61,597 bases of DNA from Vibrio sp. 10N.286.49.B1 (GCF_002873335.1 NZ_MCUW01000033.1:1-61597); one strand, 5' to 3'; shown: positions 1 through 10,343, counted from the first letter of the stretch. Numbers and translations are program-made. The notes: generated from the sequence alone by a model not told the origin.

Positions 1-21
1 CGAGTCCCGTCCACTCCGCCA
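1..21 (+). tRNA. tRNA-Asp, 3' end only
   Basis: The first 21 bases are the T-loop and acceptor 3' strand of a tRNA ending in an encoded CCA. The acceptor half CCACTCC with discriminator G matches the tRNA-Asp pattern of enterobacteria and vibrios. The 5' part lies outside the window. A tRNA-Asp followed by tRNA-Trp is the usual distal end of an rRNA operon, so an rrn operon probably lies just to the left. Identity is inferred from a fragment without the anticodon. Confidence 0.6.
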
Positions 22-31
22 TTTATTCAAG

Positions 32-56
32 AAACCTCGCTTTGCGAGGTTTTTTT
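32..56 (+). terminator. Rho-independent terminator after tRNA-Asp
   Basis: A 9-bp stem (positions 32-40 with 44-52), loop TTT, runs into a T tract. It sits just after the tRNA-Asp CCA and probably ends the upstream rRNA/tRNA transcript. Confidence 0.85.
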
Positions 57-68
57 GAATCTAACGTA

Positions 69-97
69 TTGAGATTTTTAATTAAATAGAATATGTT
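69..97 (+). promoter_or_regulatory. Putative promoter of tRNA-Trp
   Basis: TTGAGA (69-74) and TATGTT (92-97) are separated by 17 bases, and the tRNA starts 14 bases beyond the -10. Because a terminator separates tRNA-Asp from tRNA-Trp, a separate promoter is expected. The match is from inspection only. Confidence 0.4.
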
Positions 98-110
98 GAA
101 GGTTCAAACT

Positions 111-187
<77 letters not shown>

Positions 188-193
188 TTTTCT

Positions 194-226
194 AAAGGCT
201 CTGACTTTTTGGTCAGAGCCTTTTTT
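194..226 (+). terminator. Terminator after tRNA-Trp
   Basis: A 9-bp stem GGCTCTGAC/GTCAGAGCC (197-205 with 212-220) is flanked by an A tract and a T tract, so it may also work for the convergent ilvY gene on the other strand. Confidence 0.9.
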
Positions 227-259
227 GTTGATTTTTTAAAAGAATAAACCTTATTCGGC

Positions 260-1168
260 TTAAGAACGAAAGCCAGAATTAGGTTGTATGTAAATCTGCT
301 GTGCAACCTTCCAAAATGCAGTGATTAATGCATTATCAAGATTAGATTTTTTACAACACACTCCGAGTTTGAATGGCTTAATTGACTCCAGCTTTAATCG
401 CTGAATTTTGTCTCTGACGGGACTGTTAACAATCACAACTTCTGGTGCAATACCAACACCACACCCGAGTGCAACCATGCTAACTATAGCCTCATGGCCA
501 GATACTTGAGCATAGATATTGGGTTTAATGCGCATCTTTTTAAACCAGGCGTTAGCTCTTTCTCGAGCGGTTCCAGCTTCAGGGACAATAAATGGAATTT
601 TTTTCCAATCGGGAGCCCCGCTCATTAATTCCTGCCCAAAATTACTAATACCTTGAGGGGCAATAATAGACAGAGGGATTTCACTGATAGTTTCGAAGGC
701 TAAGCGTCCTGGTAACTGCTCAGGAAAGGCTGAAATAGCGATGTCAGTATCATCATTCAACACTTTATCAATAGCTTGAGCAGGGTCTCCTGTCGACAGC
801 TCAAACTCAATATATGGATACAGTACTCGAAACTCTGCGAGTAACTCTGGAAGGTGGCTGTAGCTCGCCGTTACGGAGCAAAATAACCTCAATTTTCCTC
901 TCAGTTCCATCTCACCTAGTTCGTTGCTCGACTGAAATTTTTGCCACTCACTAATAATATTGAGTGCAACAGGGAGCAGTTGTTGACCCGCTGGAGTCAA
1001 ATCAACCGAGCGATTATCTCTAAGAAGTAAGTTCTGCCCTGCCTCTTGTTCTAGTTTTTGGATCTGGCGACTGAGTGCTGACGGACTAATATGCATTGCA
1101 GTGGCGGTTCGATTAAAGCTTTTACTCTCGCATAAATGGATAAAAGCTTGCAGACTTTTTATATTCAT
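260..1168 (-). CDS. ilvY: LysR-type activator IlvY
   Basis: LysR-family regulator that in E. coli activates ilvC in response to acetolactate or acetohydroxybutyrate. The protein of about 302 aa has an N-terminal winged helix-turn-helix (roughly residues 1-60, with the stretch SPSALSRQIQKLE) and a C-terminal ligand domain containing VSMVALGCGVGIAPEVV, very close to E. coli IlvY. The ATG at 1166-1168 was chosen because it aligns with E. coli IlvY; the reading frame extends 22 codons further upstream. It is divergent from ilvC and shares a 145-bp control region with it, which is the standard IlvY arrangement. Confidence 0.95.
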   Translation of the reverse strand: MNIKSLQAFIHLCESKSFNRTATAMHISPSALSRQIQKLEQEAGQNLLLRDNRSVDLTPAGQQLLPVALNIISEWQKFQSSNELGEMELRGKLRLFCSVTASYSHLPELLAEFRVLYPYIEFELSTGDPAQAIDKVLNDDTDIAISAFPEQLPGRLAFETISEIPLSIIAPQGISNFGQELMSGAPDWKKIPFIVPEAGTARERANAWFKKMRIKPNIYAQVSGHEAIVSMVALGCGVGIAPEVVIVNSPVRDKIQRLKLESIKPFKLGVCCKKSNLDNALITAFWKVAQQIYIQPNSGFRS

Positions 1169-1188
1169 ACCACTTAGAGTAAATGTAG

Positions 1189-1225
1189 TTGCATTAATTG
1201 CAATAACAAATTGTGAATATTTCAC
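1189..1225. promoter_or_regulatory. Candidate IlvY operators between ilvY and ilvC
   Basis: Two inverted repeats lie in the divergent intergenic region: TTGCA-TTAAT-TGCAA (1189-1203, which fits the LysR T-N11-A rule) and GTGAA-TAT-TTCAC (1213-1225). IlvY in E. coli binds two tandem operators in this position. The assignment rests on position and symmetry. Confidence 0.55.
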
Positions 1226-1313
1226 TTTAAGCAACCTTAACTCTGCTTTAGTATGAACTCATTCGATGATAATCATCGGCACTATGGATAGAATTCAACA
1301 GGAGAGCTTCACT

Positions 1314-2798
1314 ATGGCTAACTATTTCAACACGCTTAATCTACGTCAGCAATTGGACCAACTTGGTCGTTGTCGCTTTATGGACCGTTCAGAATTTGCT
1401 TCTGAAGCTGATTACTTGAAAGGAAAGAAAGTAGTTATTGTTGGCTGTGGTGCGCAAGGCCTAAACCAAGGTCTAAACATGCGTGATTCTGGTCTTGATG
1501 TGTCTTATGCACTTCGTCAAGCAGCAATCGATGAGCAACGCCAGTCATTTAAAAATGCGAAAGACAATGGCTTCGTCGTTGGTAGCTATGAAGACTTAAT
1601 TCCGCAAGCTGATCTTGTTGTCAATCTGACTCCTGACAAACAGCACTCTAATGTTGTTGAAACGGTTATGCCACTTATGAAGCAAGGCGCTTCTCTTGGT
1701 TATTCACATGGCTTCAACATCGTTGAAGAAGGCATGCAGATCCGCGAAGACTTAACGGTAGTGATGGTTGCACCTAAGTGTCCTGGTACAGAGGTTCGTG
1801 AAGAATATAAGCGCGGATTTGGTGTTCCAACTCTTATTGCTGTTCACCCAGAAAATGACCCTCAAGGTGATGGCCTAGAAATCGCTAAAGCTTGGGCTGC
1901 AGCAACGGGCGGACACCGAGCTGGCGTTCTTGAGTCCTCGTTTGTAGCTGAAGTAAAATCCGATCTAATGGGTGAGCAAACGATCTTGTGTGGCATGCTG
2001 CAAGCTGGTTCGATTGTTTGTTATGAAAAAATGATCGCTGACGGTATCGAAGAAGGGTATGCAGGTAAATTACTGCAGTTTGGCTGGGAAACGATTACAG
2101 AAGCACTGAAATTTGGTGGCATCACTCACATGATGGATCGTCTTTCAAACCCTGCGAAAGTTAAAGCGTTTGATTTATCTGAAGAACTAAAAGATCTTAT
2201 GCGTCCACTTTATAACAAACACATGGATGACATTATCTCTGGTCACTTCTCAAGCACGATGATGGCGGATTGGGCAAACGATGATGTGAATCTATTTGGT
2301 TGGCGTGAAGAGACCGGTCAAACGGCATTTGAAAACTACGCAGCAAGTGATGTTGAAATCTCAGAGCAAGAATACTTCGATAACGGTATTTTGATGGTTG
2401 CTATGGTTCGTGCTGGCGTTGAGTTGGCGTTCGAAGCAATGACAGCATCAGGTATTATTGACGAGTCTGCATACTATGAGTCACTTCATGAGTTACCGCT
2501 TATCGCTAATACGGTTGCACGTAAACGTCTATACGAAATGAACGTTGTTATTTCCGATACCGCTGAATACGGTAACTATCTATTTGCTAACGTTGCTACA
2601 CCATTGCTTCGCGAGAAATTTATGCCAAGCGTAGAGACTGACGTCATCGGCCGTGGTTTAGCAGAAACCTCTAATCAGGTTGATAACGGTAAGTTGATTG
2701 AAGTTAACGATACGGTTCGCAATCACCCTGTTGAATATATTGGTGAAGAACTTCGTGGTTATATGACAGACATGCAACGCATTGCCGTTGGTGGTTAA
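1314..2798 (+). CDS. ilvC: Ketol-acid reductoisomerase (class II)
   Basis: Converts acetolactate or acetohydroxybutyrate into the dihydroxy acids of valine and isoleucine synthesis, using NADPH and Mg2+. The 494-aa product has the N-terminal Rossmann motif [14 protein letters not shown] and the long class II C-terminal half, and it aligns almost throughout with E. coli IlvC (491 aa). The ATG at 1314 gives [14 protein letters not shown], matching the family, and is preceded by GGAGAG at 1301-1306; an in-frame start 48 bp upstream lacks this support. It is probably activated by the divergent IlvY and ends in a strong terminator. Confidence 0.98.
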   Translation: MANYFNTLNLRQQLDQLGRCRFMDRSEFASEADYLKGKKVVIVGCGAQGLNQGLNMRDSGLDVSYALRQAAIDEQRQSFKNAKDNGFVVGSYEDLIPQADLVVNLTPDKQHSNVVETVMPLMKQGASLGYSHGFNIVEEGMQIREDLTVVMVAPKCPGTEVREEYKRGFGVPTLIAVHPENDPQGDGLEIAKAWAAATGGHRAGVLESSFVAEVKSDLMGEQTILCGMLQAGSIVCYEKMIADGIEEGYAGKLLQFGWETITEALKFGGITHMMDRLSNPAKVKAFDLSEELKDLMRPLYNKHMDDIISGHFSSTMMADWANDDVNLFGWREETGQTAFENYAASDVEISEQEYFDNGILMVAMVRAGVELAFEAMTASGIIDESAYYESLHELPLIANTVARKRLYEMNVVISDTAEYGNYLFANVATPLLREKFMPSVETDVIGRGLAETSNQVDNGKLIEVNDTVRNHPVEYIGEELRGYMTDMQRIAVGG

Positions 2799-2817
2799 TA
2801 TCACAGTGTGATGAAAG

Positions 2818-2846
2818 AAAGGCTTACCAGAAGGTAAGCCTTTTTT
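2818..2846. terminator. Bidirectional terminator between ilvC and ubiK
   Basis: The stem GGCTTACC/GGTAAGCC (2821-2828 with 2833-2840) is followed by six Ts on the plus strand and a T-rich run on the minus strand. It can serve both convergent genes. Confidence 0.88.
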
Positions 2847-2858
2847 GTTGCTATCGCT

Positions 2859-3110
2859 TTATTTTTCAGAAAGTTTTGCTTCTAGCTCAGAAAGTTTTTG
2901 TTCCATTTCTGTTAGCTTCTGGCGCGTGCGAAGTAGAACCTGAGTTTGAACATCAAATTCTTCACGGCTAACGACATCAAGTTTATTCAGTTGGCCTTGG
3001 ATGACTTGGCGAACCTTCTGATCAACATCTGTACCGAGTTCCTTGACAGGCTGTGGCATCGAGTCGTGTATTTGTCTGGCAATCTGTTCTAGTTTCTTTG
3101 GATCAAACAT
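2859..3110 (-). CDS. ubiK: Ubiquinone biosynthesis accessory factor UbiK
   Basis: Small accessory protein (YqiC) that in E. coli binds UbiJ and supports aerobic ubiquinone synthesis at the inner membrane. The 83-aa product starts [19 protein letters not shown] and ends in a predicted coiled coil ([20 protein letters not shown]), aligning with E. coli YqiC, though shorter at the C terminus. The ATG at 3108-3110 has AGGAG upstream; the frame runs a further 28 codons but those overlap the neighbouring terminator. It lies downstream of the efflux operon, separated from it by a terminator. Confidence 0.92.
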   Translation of the reverse strand: MFDPKKLEQIARQIHDSMPQPVKELGTDVDQKVRQVIQGQLNKLDVVSREEFDVQTQVLLRTRQKLTEMEQKLSELEAKLSEK

Positions 3111-3178
3111 TTCAATTAGCTCCTGTGCAATTACTTCTATTTTATGTAATTCACTCGAGATTGTCCCTAATTTGCATA

Positions 3179-3206
3179 ATAAAAAAGGCCACAATGTGGC
3201 CTTTAG
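3179..3206 (-). terminator. Terminator of the vexRAB operon
   Basis: Read on the minus strand, the stem GGCCAC/GTGGCC (3187-3192 with 3196-3201) is preceded by AAA and followed by six Ts. It lies 26 bases after the vexB stop codon. Confidence 0.85.
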
Positions 3207-3231
3207 AGTTTAATCATTGGTAATAAAGTAA

Positions 3232-6200
3232 TTATTTATTATCCGCTAGCTCTCTGTGAGCCGCTTTGGCCTCATCTATTCGTGCTAGTTTCTCTAAATC
3301 TTTATCTTCAACAAATGTTGGCAATGGCTTATGTTTTTCTGCCAGGTATGAATAAATAACCGGAAGAACAAACAAGGTAAACAGTGTACCGATCGCCAAA
3401 CCAGAAACGATAACAATACCGATACTGAAGCGTTGAGCAGCACCAGCACCAGTGGCGTACATTAATGGAACTAGACCTGCAATCATGGCTGCGGTTGTCA
3501 TCAGTATTGGACGTAAACGAACCTTAGCCGCCTCTTTCACTGCGTCCATTCGGCTTAGCTTATTAAGAAGTTGCTCTTCTTTTGCTACTTCACAGATCAA
3601 GATACCGTGCTTGGTGATTAGACCAACAAGCGTGATGAGGCCGACTTGAGAGTATATGTTCATCGTCGCGGCCCCCCATGCTAGCGCAATCAAGGCCCCA
3701 CAGATCGCCAACGGTACGGAAACCATGATAACAAGTGGATCTCTGATGGATTCAAACTGAATCGCGAGAACCAAGAAGATGATAGCAAGTGCAAGACCAA
3801 AGGTAGCATATAGCGCGCTTCCTTCTGTTACGTATTGTCTTGCTTCACCCATGTAATCATGACTATAACCGTTTGGTAGTTTGTTCTCTGCTACAGACTC
3901 AAACCAAGTAATGGCATCACCCATTGCAACGCCAGGCGCAGGAACCGCGCCAACCGTTGCAGAGTTTAGTTGGTTAAAGTGAGGCAATGAGCGAGGCTCT
4001 GCCACAACATCGATAGAGATTAAACTGCCTAGTGGAATCGCTTGATTGTTGGCTGAGCGAACAAAGTAAGTATTCATCGACTCAGGGTTTAAACGATACT
4101 TACGCTCTACTTGAGGGATAACCTCATAAGAACGACCGTTTAAGTCGATACGGTTAACATAACCGTCCGCCATCATAGTACTTAACGTAATACCTATGTC
4201 CTGCATGGTAACGCCGTAAGCACCCGCCATGTCTTTGTCGATATTGATCTTCATCGTGGCAGAATCGTAATTCAAATCGAGTGTTGAATAAACGAACTGC
4301 GCATTTTGTTGCACATCAGTCCAGACATCAGAAGCAATAGTAAATAAGCTTTCAAAGCTGTTTGGTGTGGTAATAACAAACTGAATTGGTAGACCAGAGC
4401 CCGCACCTGGAAGCTCAGGCATCTGGAATGCTGTTACTGCCATACCAGGGACGTTGCTGACGAGTTGACCGACACGGTTGGCCACTTCAGCTTGGCTTGC
4501 TTCACGTTGGCTCCAAGGAACCATAGAAGCGATACCGAATGCTTGGTTTGAGTTAGGCACACCAGTAAACACTTGAGCAAATTGAACTTCAGGTTGCTCG
4601 GTTAAAATCGCATTTACATCGTTCATTGTGTTTTGCAAGTAGTCGAGGTTAGCGTTAGATGGACCTGTACCCATCAACATTACTACCCCTTTATCCTCTG
4701 ATGGCGCAAGTTCACTTGGGATGAATTTGAACAACAAAGGCAAGCTTGCGAATACAATCACAGCAAATGCGATGATCACAGGACGATGCAACATAACCGC
4801 AGATAGCATCTTCTCGTAGCGAGCGGTCATCTTATCTAAGATTTGATGAACCTTTACTTCGAATTTGCTTGGCGTTTCATTGGCTTTGAGTAGCTTAGAA
4901 CACATCATCGGAGACAGTGTCAACGCGATGATACCGGAAATAAATACCGCCCCAGCAAGTGTTAATGCAAACTCTTTAAATAAAGAACCTGTTATGCCGC
5001 CCATTAATGCGATCGGCGCATAAACTGCACCCAGTGTTAATGTCATGGCAATGACCGGAACGGCAATTTCACGTGTACCGATGATCGCAGCTCGGAATGG
5101 TGACTCGCCCAATTTTATGTGACGGTCAACGTTCTCCAGTACTACAATCGCATCATCAACAACAAGACCGATTGCTAGTACCATTGCGAGCAAAGTCATT
5201 AAGTTCCAGGAGAACCCAATCGCTTGCATCACCATGGCAACGCCAATCAATGATAGTGGAATTGTTACGATCGGAATTAATACTGCACGGAATGATCCCA
5301 AGAATAACGTAATGACCACAAGAACGATGAGTGCTGCTTCTAAAATGGTCTTGATTACTTCCTGAATAGATTCATTAATCGCAACCGTAGAGTCATACAT
5401 GACGTTCATTTTAATGTTACTTGGCAAGTTCTTCTCTAGTTGAGGAAGAAGCTCTAGAACATCTGCCGCGATATTAATCGGGTTTGCGCTTGGGGCTGCA
5501 TTGATCGCGGTAACGACTGCCTCTTGACCATTTGCACTTGCTCGATAGACATCATGACTTTTTTCTAGTGTGACTTTAGCAATGTCACCAAGACGAGTGA
5601 CTTCGCCATCATCCGCCATTACGACTAGGTTACTTAACTCTTCAGTATTGGACACTTGTGTGTCAGCGCTGCCGTTGTAAAGTACAAATTCACCGGTCGC
5701 TTGACCTGCGGCTGATTGGTAGTTATTGGCATTGAGGACACTCATAATATCCGTTGCCGTTAGCTTCAAGGCCGCCATTTTTAATGGGTCGAGCCAGACA
5801 CGAAGTGCGTATTTCATACCACCATACATGTCTACTTTTGATACGCCGTTTACCGTAAAGAGCTGAGGGTTAATCACGCGCTCTAGGTAATCGGTGATTT
5901 GACTAGAGGCTAGCTCGTCACTGGTGAAACCAATGTAGAGTACCGCCGTCGTTGAACCCGTAGACATCGTTACCGTTGGATCTTCTGCTTCTTTAGGAAG
6001 CTGAGAACGCACGGAGTTGGTTTTCGCCAGAATGTCAGACAAAGCTGCATTGGGGTCGGTATTAAGCTTCATCGTGACGGTGATCGTCGATTGTCCTAAT
6101 ACAGACTGCGATGTCATGTAATCAATATTATCGGCTTGCGCGACGGCTTGTTCCAAGGGCTGGGTAATAAACCCCTGAATCAAATCGGCACTCGCTCCGT

Positions 6201-6354
6201 AATAGCTGGTCGTAACGGTTACGACTGTATTCGTCATTTCTGGGTATTCACGAACCTGCATTTTGAAAACCGCTTGTAGACCAAGCAAGGCAATCAAAAA
6301 GCTGATTGATACCGCAAGAACAGGACGTTTTATGAAAATATCAGTAAAACGCAT
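3232..6354 (-). CDS. vexB: RND efflux pump inner-membrane subunit, VexB type
   Basis: Proton-driven trimeric exporter of drugs, bile salts or detergents, working with the adaptor VexA and an outer-membrane TolC-type channel encoded elsewhere. At 1040 aa it has the usual RND length. It starts MRFTDIFIKRPVLAVSISF with the first membrane helix, has two large periplasmic loops and two groups of membrane helices, and contains the TM4 stretch LAIGLVVDDAIVVLENVDRH with the paired aspartates needed for proton transfer. It begins 11 bp after vexA. The same gene order next to ilvC is known for V. cholerae VexAB, which is why that name is used; the substrate range is not shown by the sequence. Confidence 0.85.
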   Translation of the reverse strand: MRFTDIFIKRPVLAVSISFLIALLGLQAVFKMQVREYPEMTNTVVTVTTSYYGASADLIQGFITQPLEQAVAQADNIDYMTSQSVLGQSTITVTMKLNTDPNAALSDILAKTNSVRSQLPKEAEDPTVTMSTGSTTAVLYIGFTSDELASSQITDYLERVINPQLFTVNGVSKVDMYGGMKYALRVWLDPLKMAALKLTATDIMSVLNANNYQSAAGQATGEFVLYNGSADTQVSNTEELSNLVVMADDGEVTRLGDIAKVTLEKSHDVYRASANGQEAVVTAINAAPSANPINIAADVLELLPQLEKNLPSNIKMNVMYDSTVAINESIQEVIKTILEAALIVLVVITLFLGSFRAVLIPIVTIPLSLIGVAMVMQAIGFSWNLMTLLAMVLAIGLVVDDAIVVLENVDRHIKLGESPFRAAIIGTREIAVPVIAMTLTLGAVYAPIALMGGITGSLFKEFALTLAGAVFISGIIALTLSPMMCSKLLKANETPSKFEVKVHQILDKMTARYEKMLSAVMLHRPVIIAFAVIVFASLPLLFKFIPSELAPSEDKGVVMLMGTGPSNANLDYLQNTMNDVNAILTEQPEVQFAQVFTGVPNSNQAFGIASMVPWSQREASQAEVANRVGQLVSNVPGMAVTAFQMPELPGAGSGLPIQFVITTPNSFESLFTIASDVWTDVQQNAQFVYSTLDLNYDSATMKINIDKDMAGAYGVTMQDIGITLSTMMADGYVNRIDLNGRSYEVIPQVERKYRLNPESMNTYFVRSANNQAIPLGSLISIDVVAEPRSLPHFNQLNSATVGAVPAPGVAMGDAITWFESVAENKLPNGYSHDYMGEARQYVTEGSALYATFGLALAIIFLVLAIQFESIRDPLVIMVSVPLAICGALIALAWGAATMNIYSQVGLITLVGLITKHGILICEVAKEEQLLNKLSRMDAVKEAAKVRLRPILMTTAAMIAGLVPLMYATGAGAAQRFSIGIVIVSGLAIGTLFTLFVLPVIYSYLAEKHKPLPTFVEDKDLEKLARIDEAKAAHRELADNK

Positions 6355-6365
6355 TTCGCCTCCAA

Positions 6366-7472
6366 TTACAGCATCGGTGTTTTAGCAGGTGGTACAGTCG
6401 CGTCACTTTCAACAACACGCACTTTTGCGTCATTGTTCAAGCGGACTTGACCAGATGTCACCACGATATCGTCGGCTTTTACCCCTTCGAGGATGTGAGC
6501 AATATCGCCGGTACGTTCACCTACTTTGATGACTTGTTGCTTAACGCGTTTTTCACCATCAACATCTTCAACAATGTAGACATTGTCACCGTAGAGAGTA
6601 AATGTTATTGCTGTTTGTGGTAGCGTGACCTGATTTTCAAGCTTCGGCAAAATGATATTTGCTCGTGCAAACATGCCACTACGCAAGCGTCCATCGTTGT
6701 TTGGAATATCAGCTTGTACCTGAATCAAACCACTTTGAATACTGACGGCGGGTTCAATCGCGCTGATTGCTCCCTTGAATGGCTGGTCAGGGTAAGCGTC
6801 AACGAATATATCAACATCCTGCCCAATCGAGATTCTAGAGAAATCTGTCTGTGGAACAGTAAAGCGAAGCTTCATGACACTGATATCTTCCAAACGGACG
6901 ATCTTATCGCTTGGCTGAAGATATTGACCTAGAAATACATTACGAATACCAACGACACCAGAAAATGGTGCTTTGATTTCACGGCGATCAATCGAGGCTT
7001 TTAGGCTTTCAATATCAGCAGACAAAGAGAAAAAGTTAGCTTCAGCCTCATCGTATGACTCTCGAGAGATCGAGCCTTTCTTATACAGTCCTTGATAGCG
7101 TTTATATTTAGCTTGTGCTGCTGGTAAACGAGCTTCAGCGCTTTTCAGGTTGGCCTTTTCAACGTCAGAATCTAGCTTAACCAATTCTTGACCTACCTCA
7201 ACTTGCGACCCTGAAGTAAATGAAATGCTATCGATAACACCGCTAGTTTCTGTTGTTAGAGTTACCCCTTGGTTAGGTTCAACAAAACCAATGACCTCGA
7301 TGACTGGTACCCAATCAACAGATTTCACTGTAGTTGCCGTGACCGGAAACTCCGGTTCTGGTCGATTGGCAAGGTATTCAGCAATTTTTTGCTGTTTAAA
7401 CATGTTAAATCCTATCACGCTACCGAAAAGTAGCACGGCGATAAGAAGCATGAAAAATGTCCACTTTTTCAT
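6366..7472 (-). CDS. vexA: RND efflux periplasmic adaptor, VexA type
   Basis: Membrane fusion protein linking the VexB pump to an outer-membrane channel. The 368-aa product has one N-terminal membrane anchor (FFMLLIAVLLFGSVIGF), a split lipoyl/barrel-sandwich domain (GFVEPNQGVTLTTETSG early and KAPFSGVVGIRN after the hairpin), an alpha-helical hairpin of roughly residues 110-165, and a beta-barrel domain. There is no lipobox, so it is anchored by the N-terminal helix. It starts 18 bp after vexR and ends 11 bp before vexB, so the three genes form one transcript. Confidence 0.87.
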   Translation of the reverse strand: MKKWTFFMLLIAVLLFGSVIGFNMFKQQKIAEYLANRPEPEFPVTATTVKSVDWVPVIEVIGFVEPNQGVTLTTETSGVIDSISFTSGSQVEVGQELVKLDSDVEKANLKSAEARLPAAQAKYKRYQGLYKKGSISRESYDEAEANFFSLSADIESLKASIDRREIKAPFSGVVGIRNVFLGQYLQPSDKIVRLEDISVMKLRFTVPQTDFSRISIGQDVDIFVDAYPDQPFKGAISAIEPAVSIQSGLIQVQADIPNNDGRLRSGMFARANIILPKLENQVTLPQTAITFTLYGDNVYIVEDVDGEKRVKQQVIKVGERTGDIAHILEGVKADDIVVTSGQVRLNNDAKVRVVESDATVPPAKTPML

Positions 7473-7490
7473 TCTGTTGAAAACTCCAAA

Positions 7491-8072
7491 TTAGTGTTTA
7501 ATTATTGCATCCCAACTGGCTTCAATCGCTGATTCCAGCGCATTCTCATCCAGTTGATATAGTCCGAGAGCGTGCTTCCTCGCTAGCGATACGCTAGCCT
7601 CTAAGCTCAAACCCGAAAGGATTTCATTGTCGAGGTCTTTGAAAACCCCTTGTTTCTTTCCTTCGCTGAATAGATTGTCTACTTGGGCAAACAATTTACG
7701 TTCTTGTTCCCGAGTCTCCGCACTATTCTTCGACGGAATGGAATCATACTGAGCGCGCGTCTGCATCGAGTTAAAATTCGATGCAGCAAGCCGCCAAATA
7801 TTCAACCACATGGTACGATATTGAACCTTGAGTGGTTTATCAGCATCAACACCTAGCTGAACCGCTTTAGCCATACATGAGACAACATATAGTCGAAGTT
7901 CTTCAAGTAAGTGGTCTTTATCATCAAAATATCGATAAATAGTGCCCGCTGCGACGCCTGCTTCATCGGCTAGTTTTTTCATAGATATACCTTGGATACC
8001 CACTTCCGCCACCATTTTTTGAGCGGCTTCGAGTATTTGTAGGCGTTTATCATTTTGATTCAATGTATTCAT
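7491..8072 (-). CDS. vexR: TetR-family regulator of the efflux operon
   Basis: The 193-aa product has an N-terminal TetR helix-turn-helix (residues about 8-55, including ISMKKLADEAGVAAGTIYRYF) and a helical ligand-binding C terminus without recognisable ligand motifs. The ATG at 8070-8072 is preferred to a TTG one codon upstream. It is the first gene of the vexRAB operon and lies 16 bp downstream of an 18-bp palindrome, so it very likely controls its own operon. In V. cholerae the equivalent gene is called vexR. Whether it represses or activates cannot be read from the sequence. Confidence 0.85.
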   Translation of the reverse strand: MNTLNQNDKRLQILEAAQKMVAEVGIQGISMKKLADEAGVAAGTIYRYFDDKDHLLEELRLYVVSCMAKAVQLGVDADKPLKVQYRTMWLNIWRLAASNFNSMQTRAQYDSIPSKNSAETREQERKLFAQVDNLFSEGKKQGVFKDLDNEILSGLSLEASVSLARKHALGLYQLDENALESAIEASWDAIIKH

Positions 8073-8088
8073 CAATCATCCGCATTAG

Positions 8089-8106
8089 TGAATGAACGTT
8101 CATTCA
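8089..8106. promoter_or_regulatory. Palindromic operator in front of vexR
   Basis: TGAATGAACGTTCATTCA is a perfect 18-bp palindrome immediately upstream of the vexR start. Perfect palindromes of this size, with this TGAA...TTCA pattern, are typical TetR-family operators, so VexR is the expected ligand. It is about 140 bp from the rep start and might also influence rep. Confidence 0.75.
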
Positions 8107-8249
8107 TTATAAAGCAATTACCCTATATTTATGCAACTTATTTTTAAAGTATTTCCTATAGAAATAAAGAAAGTCAGCCATGGCGTGGCATCTTATCTAT
8201 TAGGGGGCTATTATGTGCCCGTTACAAATCCGTAGTAGTGAGTACATCA

Positions 8250-10268
8250 ATGAAGCTGAATCCACAGCAAGATATGGCTGTAAAATATGTCTCTGGACCT
8301 TGTCTTGTTCTTGCCGGCGCAGGGTCGGGGAAAACACGTGTTATTACTAATAAGATAGCGCATTTAGTACAAAACTGTGGATACAAGGCTCGAAATATCG
8401 CTGCCGTGACGTTTACCAATAAAGCCGCGCGAGAAATGAAAGAGCGTGTCGGCCAAACGTTAGGTAAGCACGAGTCTAAGGGATTGTTGGTTTCTACATT
8501 CCATACCATGGGCCTGAATATCATTCGCCGAGAGTATAAGGCGCTTGGTCTTAAGGCTGGCTTTTCACTATTTGACGACCAAGATCAGTTGGCCCTGCTT
8601 AAGGAGTTAACTGAGGATCAATTAGAGGGTGATAAAGACTTACTACGGTCATTGATGAGCTGTATATCGAATTGGAAAAATGACATGTTGTCCGCCGAAC
8701 ATGTTAAAGGCATCGCCCGTTCAGAGCAGGAACAACTGTTCGCATTTTGCTATGACATGTACTTGGAGCAGATGAAAGCGTACAACGCCCTTGATTTTGA
8801 CGACCTGATTGCCATGCCTGTTGTGTTATTGAAAAACAATGAAGAAGTTCGCCAGCGTTGGCAAAAAAAAATTCAATATTTGTTGGTTGATGAATACCAA
8901 GACACCAATACAAGCCAATATGAATTGGTCAAATTGCTAGTAGGTGAACGTTCACGATTCACGGTCGTAGGCGATGATGATCAATCAATTTATTCTTGGC
9001 GCGGAGCGAAACCTCAAAACCTTATTTTATTAAGCAAAGATTACCCAAGCTTAAAGGTCGTCAAGCTAGAGCAGAACTATCGCTCGACCAGTCGGATCCT
9101 TCGTGCAGCCAATATATTAATTGCGAACAATCCGCATATTATTGAAAAATCACTTTTTTCAGAAATACCGGACGGTGAAAAGTTAAAAGTACTGAAGGCA
9201 AAAAATGAAGACCATGAAGCAGAACGTATTACTGGTGAATTGATTGGTCATCGTTTTGTGAATCGAACGAACTACAGAGATTACGCCATTCTATATCGTG
9301 GCAATCATCAGTCTCGGTTGATTGAGAAAGTCTTGATGCAAAACCGAGTGCCTTACAAGATCTCCGGTGGGACATCGTTTTTTGCACGCGCGGAGATAAA
9401 AGACATCATGGCGTACTTGCGGGTGTTGGTGAACCCTGCTGATGACAACGCATTTTTACGTATCGTTAATACGCCACGGCGTGAGATTGGCCCGGTGACA
9501 TTACAGAAATTGGGTAGTTATGCCAACATGCGCGGTAAAAGCTTGTTCGAGGCCAGTTTTGAGTTGGGTCTAGAGCAGCATTTATCAGGTCGAGGGTTGG
9601 AAAATCTTCGCCGATTTACGCAATGGATTGTGGCGATTGCCGATAACTCTGAACGTGGTAACACCGTGGAGGCTGTGCGATCACTCGTGCGTGATATTAA
9701 GTATGAAGATTGGCTGTATGAAACGTCCTCTAGCGCGAAAGCCGCCGAGATGCGAATGAAGAATGTTTCCGACCTTTATTCGTGGATTGTTGCCGATCTA
9801 GAGGGTGACAATTATGACAAAGAAGAAAAATCACTGAAGGAAGTCGTTCAGCGTTTAACGTTGCGAGATATGATGGAGCGCGGTGAGGACGATGATGACA
9901 GTGATGCAGTTCAACTAATGACATTGCATTCTTCAAAAGGCCTCGAGTTTCCTTATGTGTACCTGCTTGGTGCTGAGGAGGGTATTCTCCCTCATCAAAC
10001 CAGCATTGATGAGGAGAACGTCGAAGAAGAGCGACGTTTGATGTACGTAGGAATCACTCGAGCCCAGAAAGAGCTCACGTTCTCATTGTGCAAAGAAAGA
10101 AGGCAATATGGTGAGTTAATTAAGCCAGAACATAGCCGATTTTTAGATGAACTGCCGTTTGATGATATTGATTGGGAGCAAACTAAGAAGCCGGTCTCTC
10201 AAGAAGAGCGAATGGAGAAAGGGCAAACACATATTGCGAACATTCGAGCAATGTTCAATAAAAAATGA
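8250..10268 (+). CDS. rep: ATP-dependent DNA helicase Rep
   Basis: Superfamily 1A 3'-5' helicase that clears protein blocks ahead of the replication fork. The 672-aa product matches E. coli Rep (673 aa) over its full length: Walker A GAGSGKT near residue 23, the domain II motif [28 protein letters not shown], and near the C terminus [12 protein letters not shown] and YVGITRAQ. The ATG at 8250 gives MKLNPQQ as in E. coli; an in-frame GTG at 8238 is also possible and neither has a clear ribosome site. A perfect short hairpin (ATGACAG/CTGTCAT) overlaps the stop codon, followed by a terminator. Confidence 0.97.
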   Translation: MKLNPQQDMAVKYVSGPCLVLAGAGSGKTRVITNKIAHLVQNCGYKARNIAAVTFTNKAAREMKERVGQTLGKHESKGLLVSTFHTMGLNIIRREYKALGLKAGFSLFDDQDQLALLKELTEDQLEGDKDLLRSLMSCISNWKNDMLSAEHVKGIARSEQEQLFAFCYDMYLEQMKAYNALDFDDLIAMPVVLLKNNEEVRQRWQKKIQYLLVDEYQDTNTSQYELVKLLVGERSRFTVVGDDDQSIYSWRGAKPQNLILLSKDYPSLKVVKLEQNYRSTSRILRAANILIANNPHIIEKSLFSEIPDGEKLKVLKAKNEDHEAERITGELIGHRFVNRTNYRDYAILYRGNHQSRLIEKVLMQNRVPYKISGGTSFFARAEIKDIMAYLRVLVNPADDNAFLRIVNTPRREIGPVTLQKLGSYANMRGKSLFEASFELGLEQHLSGRGLENLRRFTQWIVAIADNSERGNTVEAVRSLVRDIKYEDWLYETSSSAKAAEMRMKNVSDLYSWIVADLEGDNYDKEEKSLKEVVQRLTLRDMMERGEDDDDSDAVQLMTLHSSKGLEFPYVYLLGAEEGILPHQTSIDEENVEEERRLMYVGITRAQKELTFSLCKERRQYGELIKPEHSRFLDELPFDDIDWEQTKKPVSQEERMEKGQTHIANIRAMFNKK

Positions 10269-10302
10269 TGACAGTTCTTACTGTCATCTAGGCAAGTGAC
10301 GA

Positions 10303-10331
10303 TAAAGGGCACCCTGTTGGGTGCCTTTTTT
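10303..10331. terminator. Terminator between rep and cytochrome c5
   Basis: The stem GGCACCC/GGGTGCC (10308-10314 with 10319-10325), loop TGTT, is followed by T6 on the plus strand and by a T-rich run on the minus strand. It separates the convergent genes. Confidence 0.88.
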
Positions 10332-10343
10332 ATAATACTTGGA

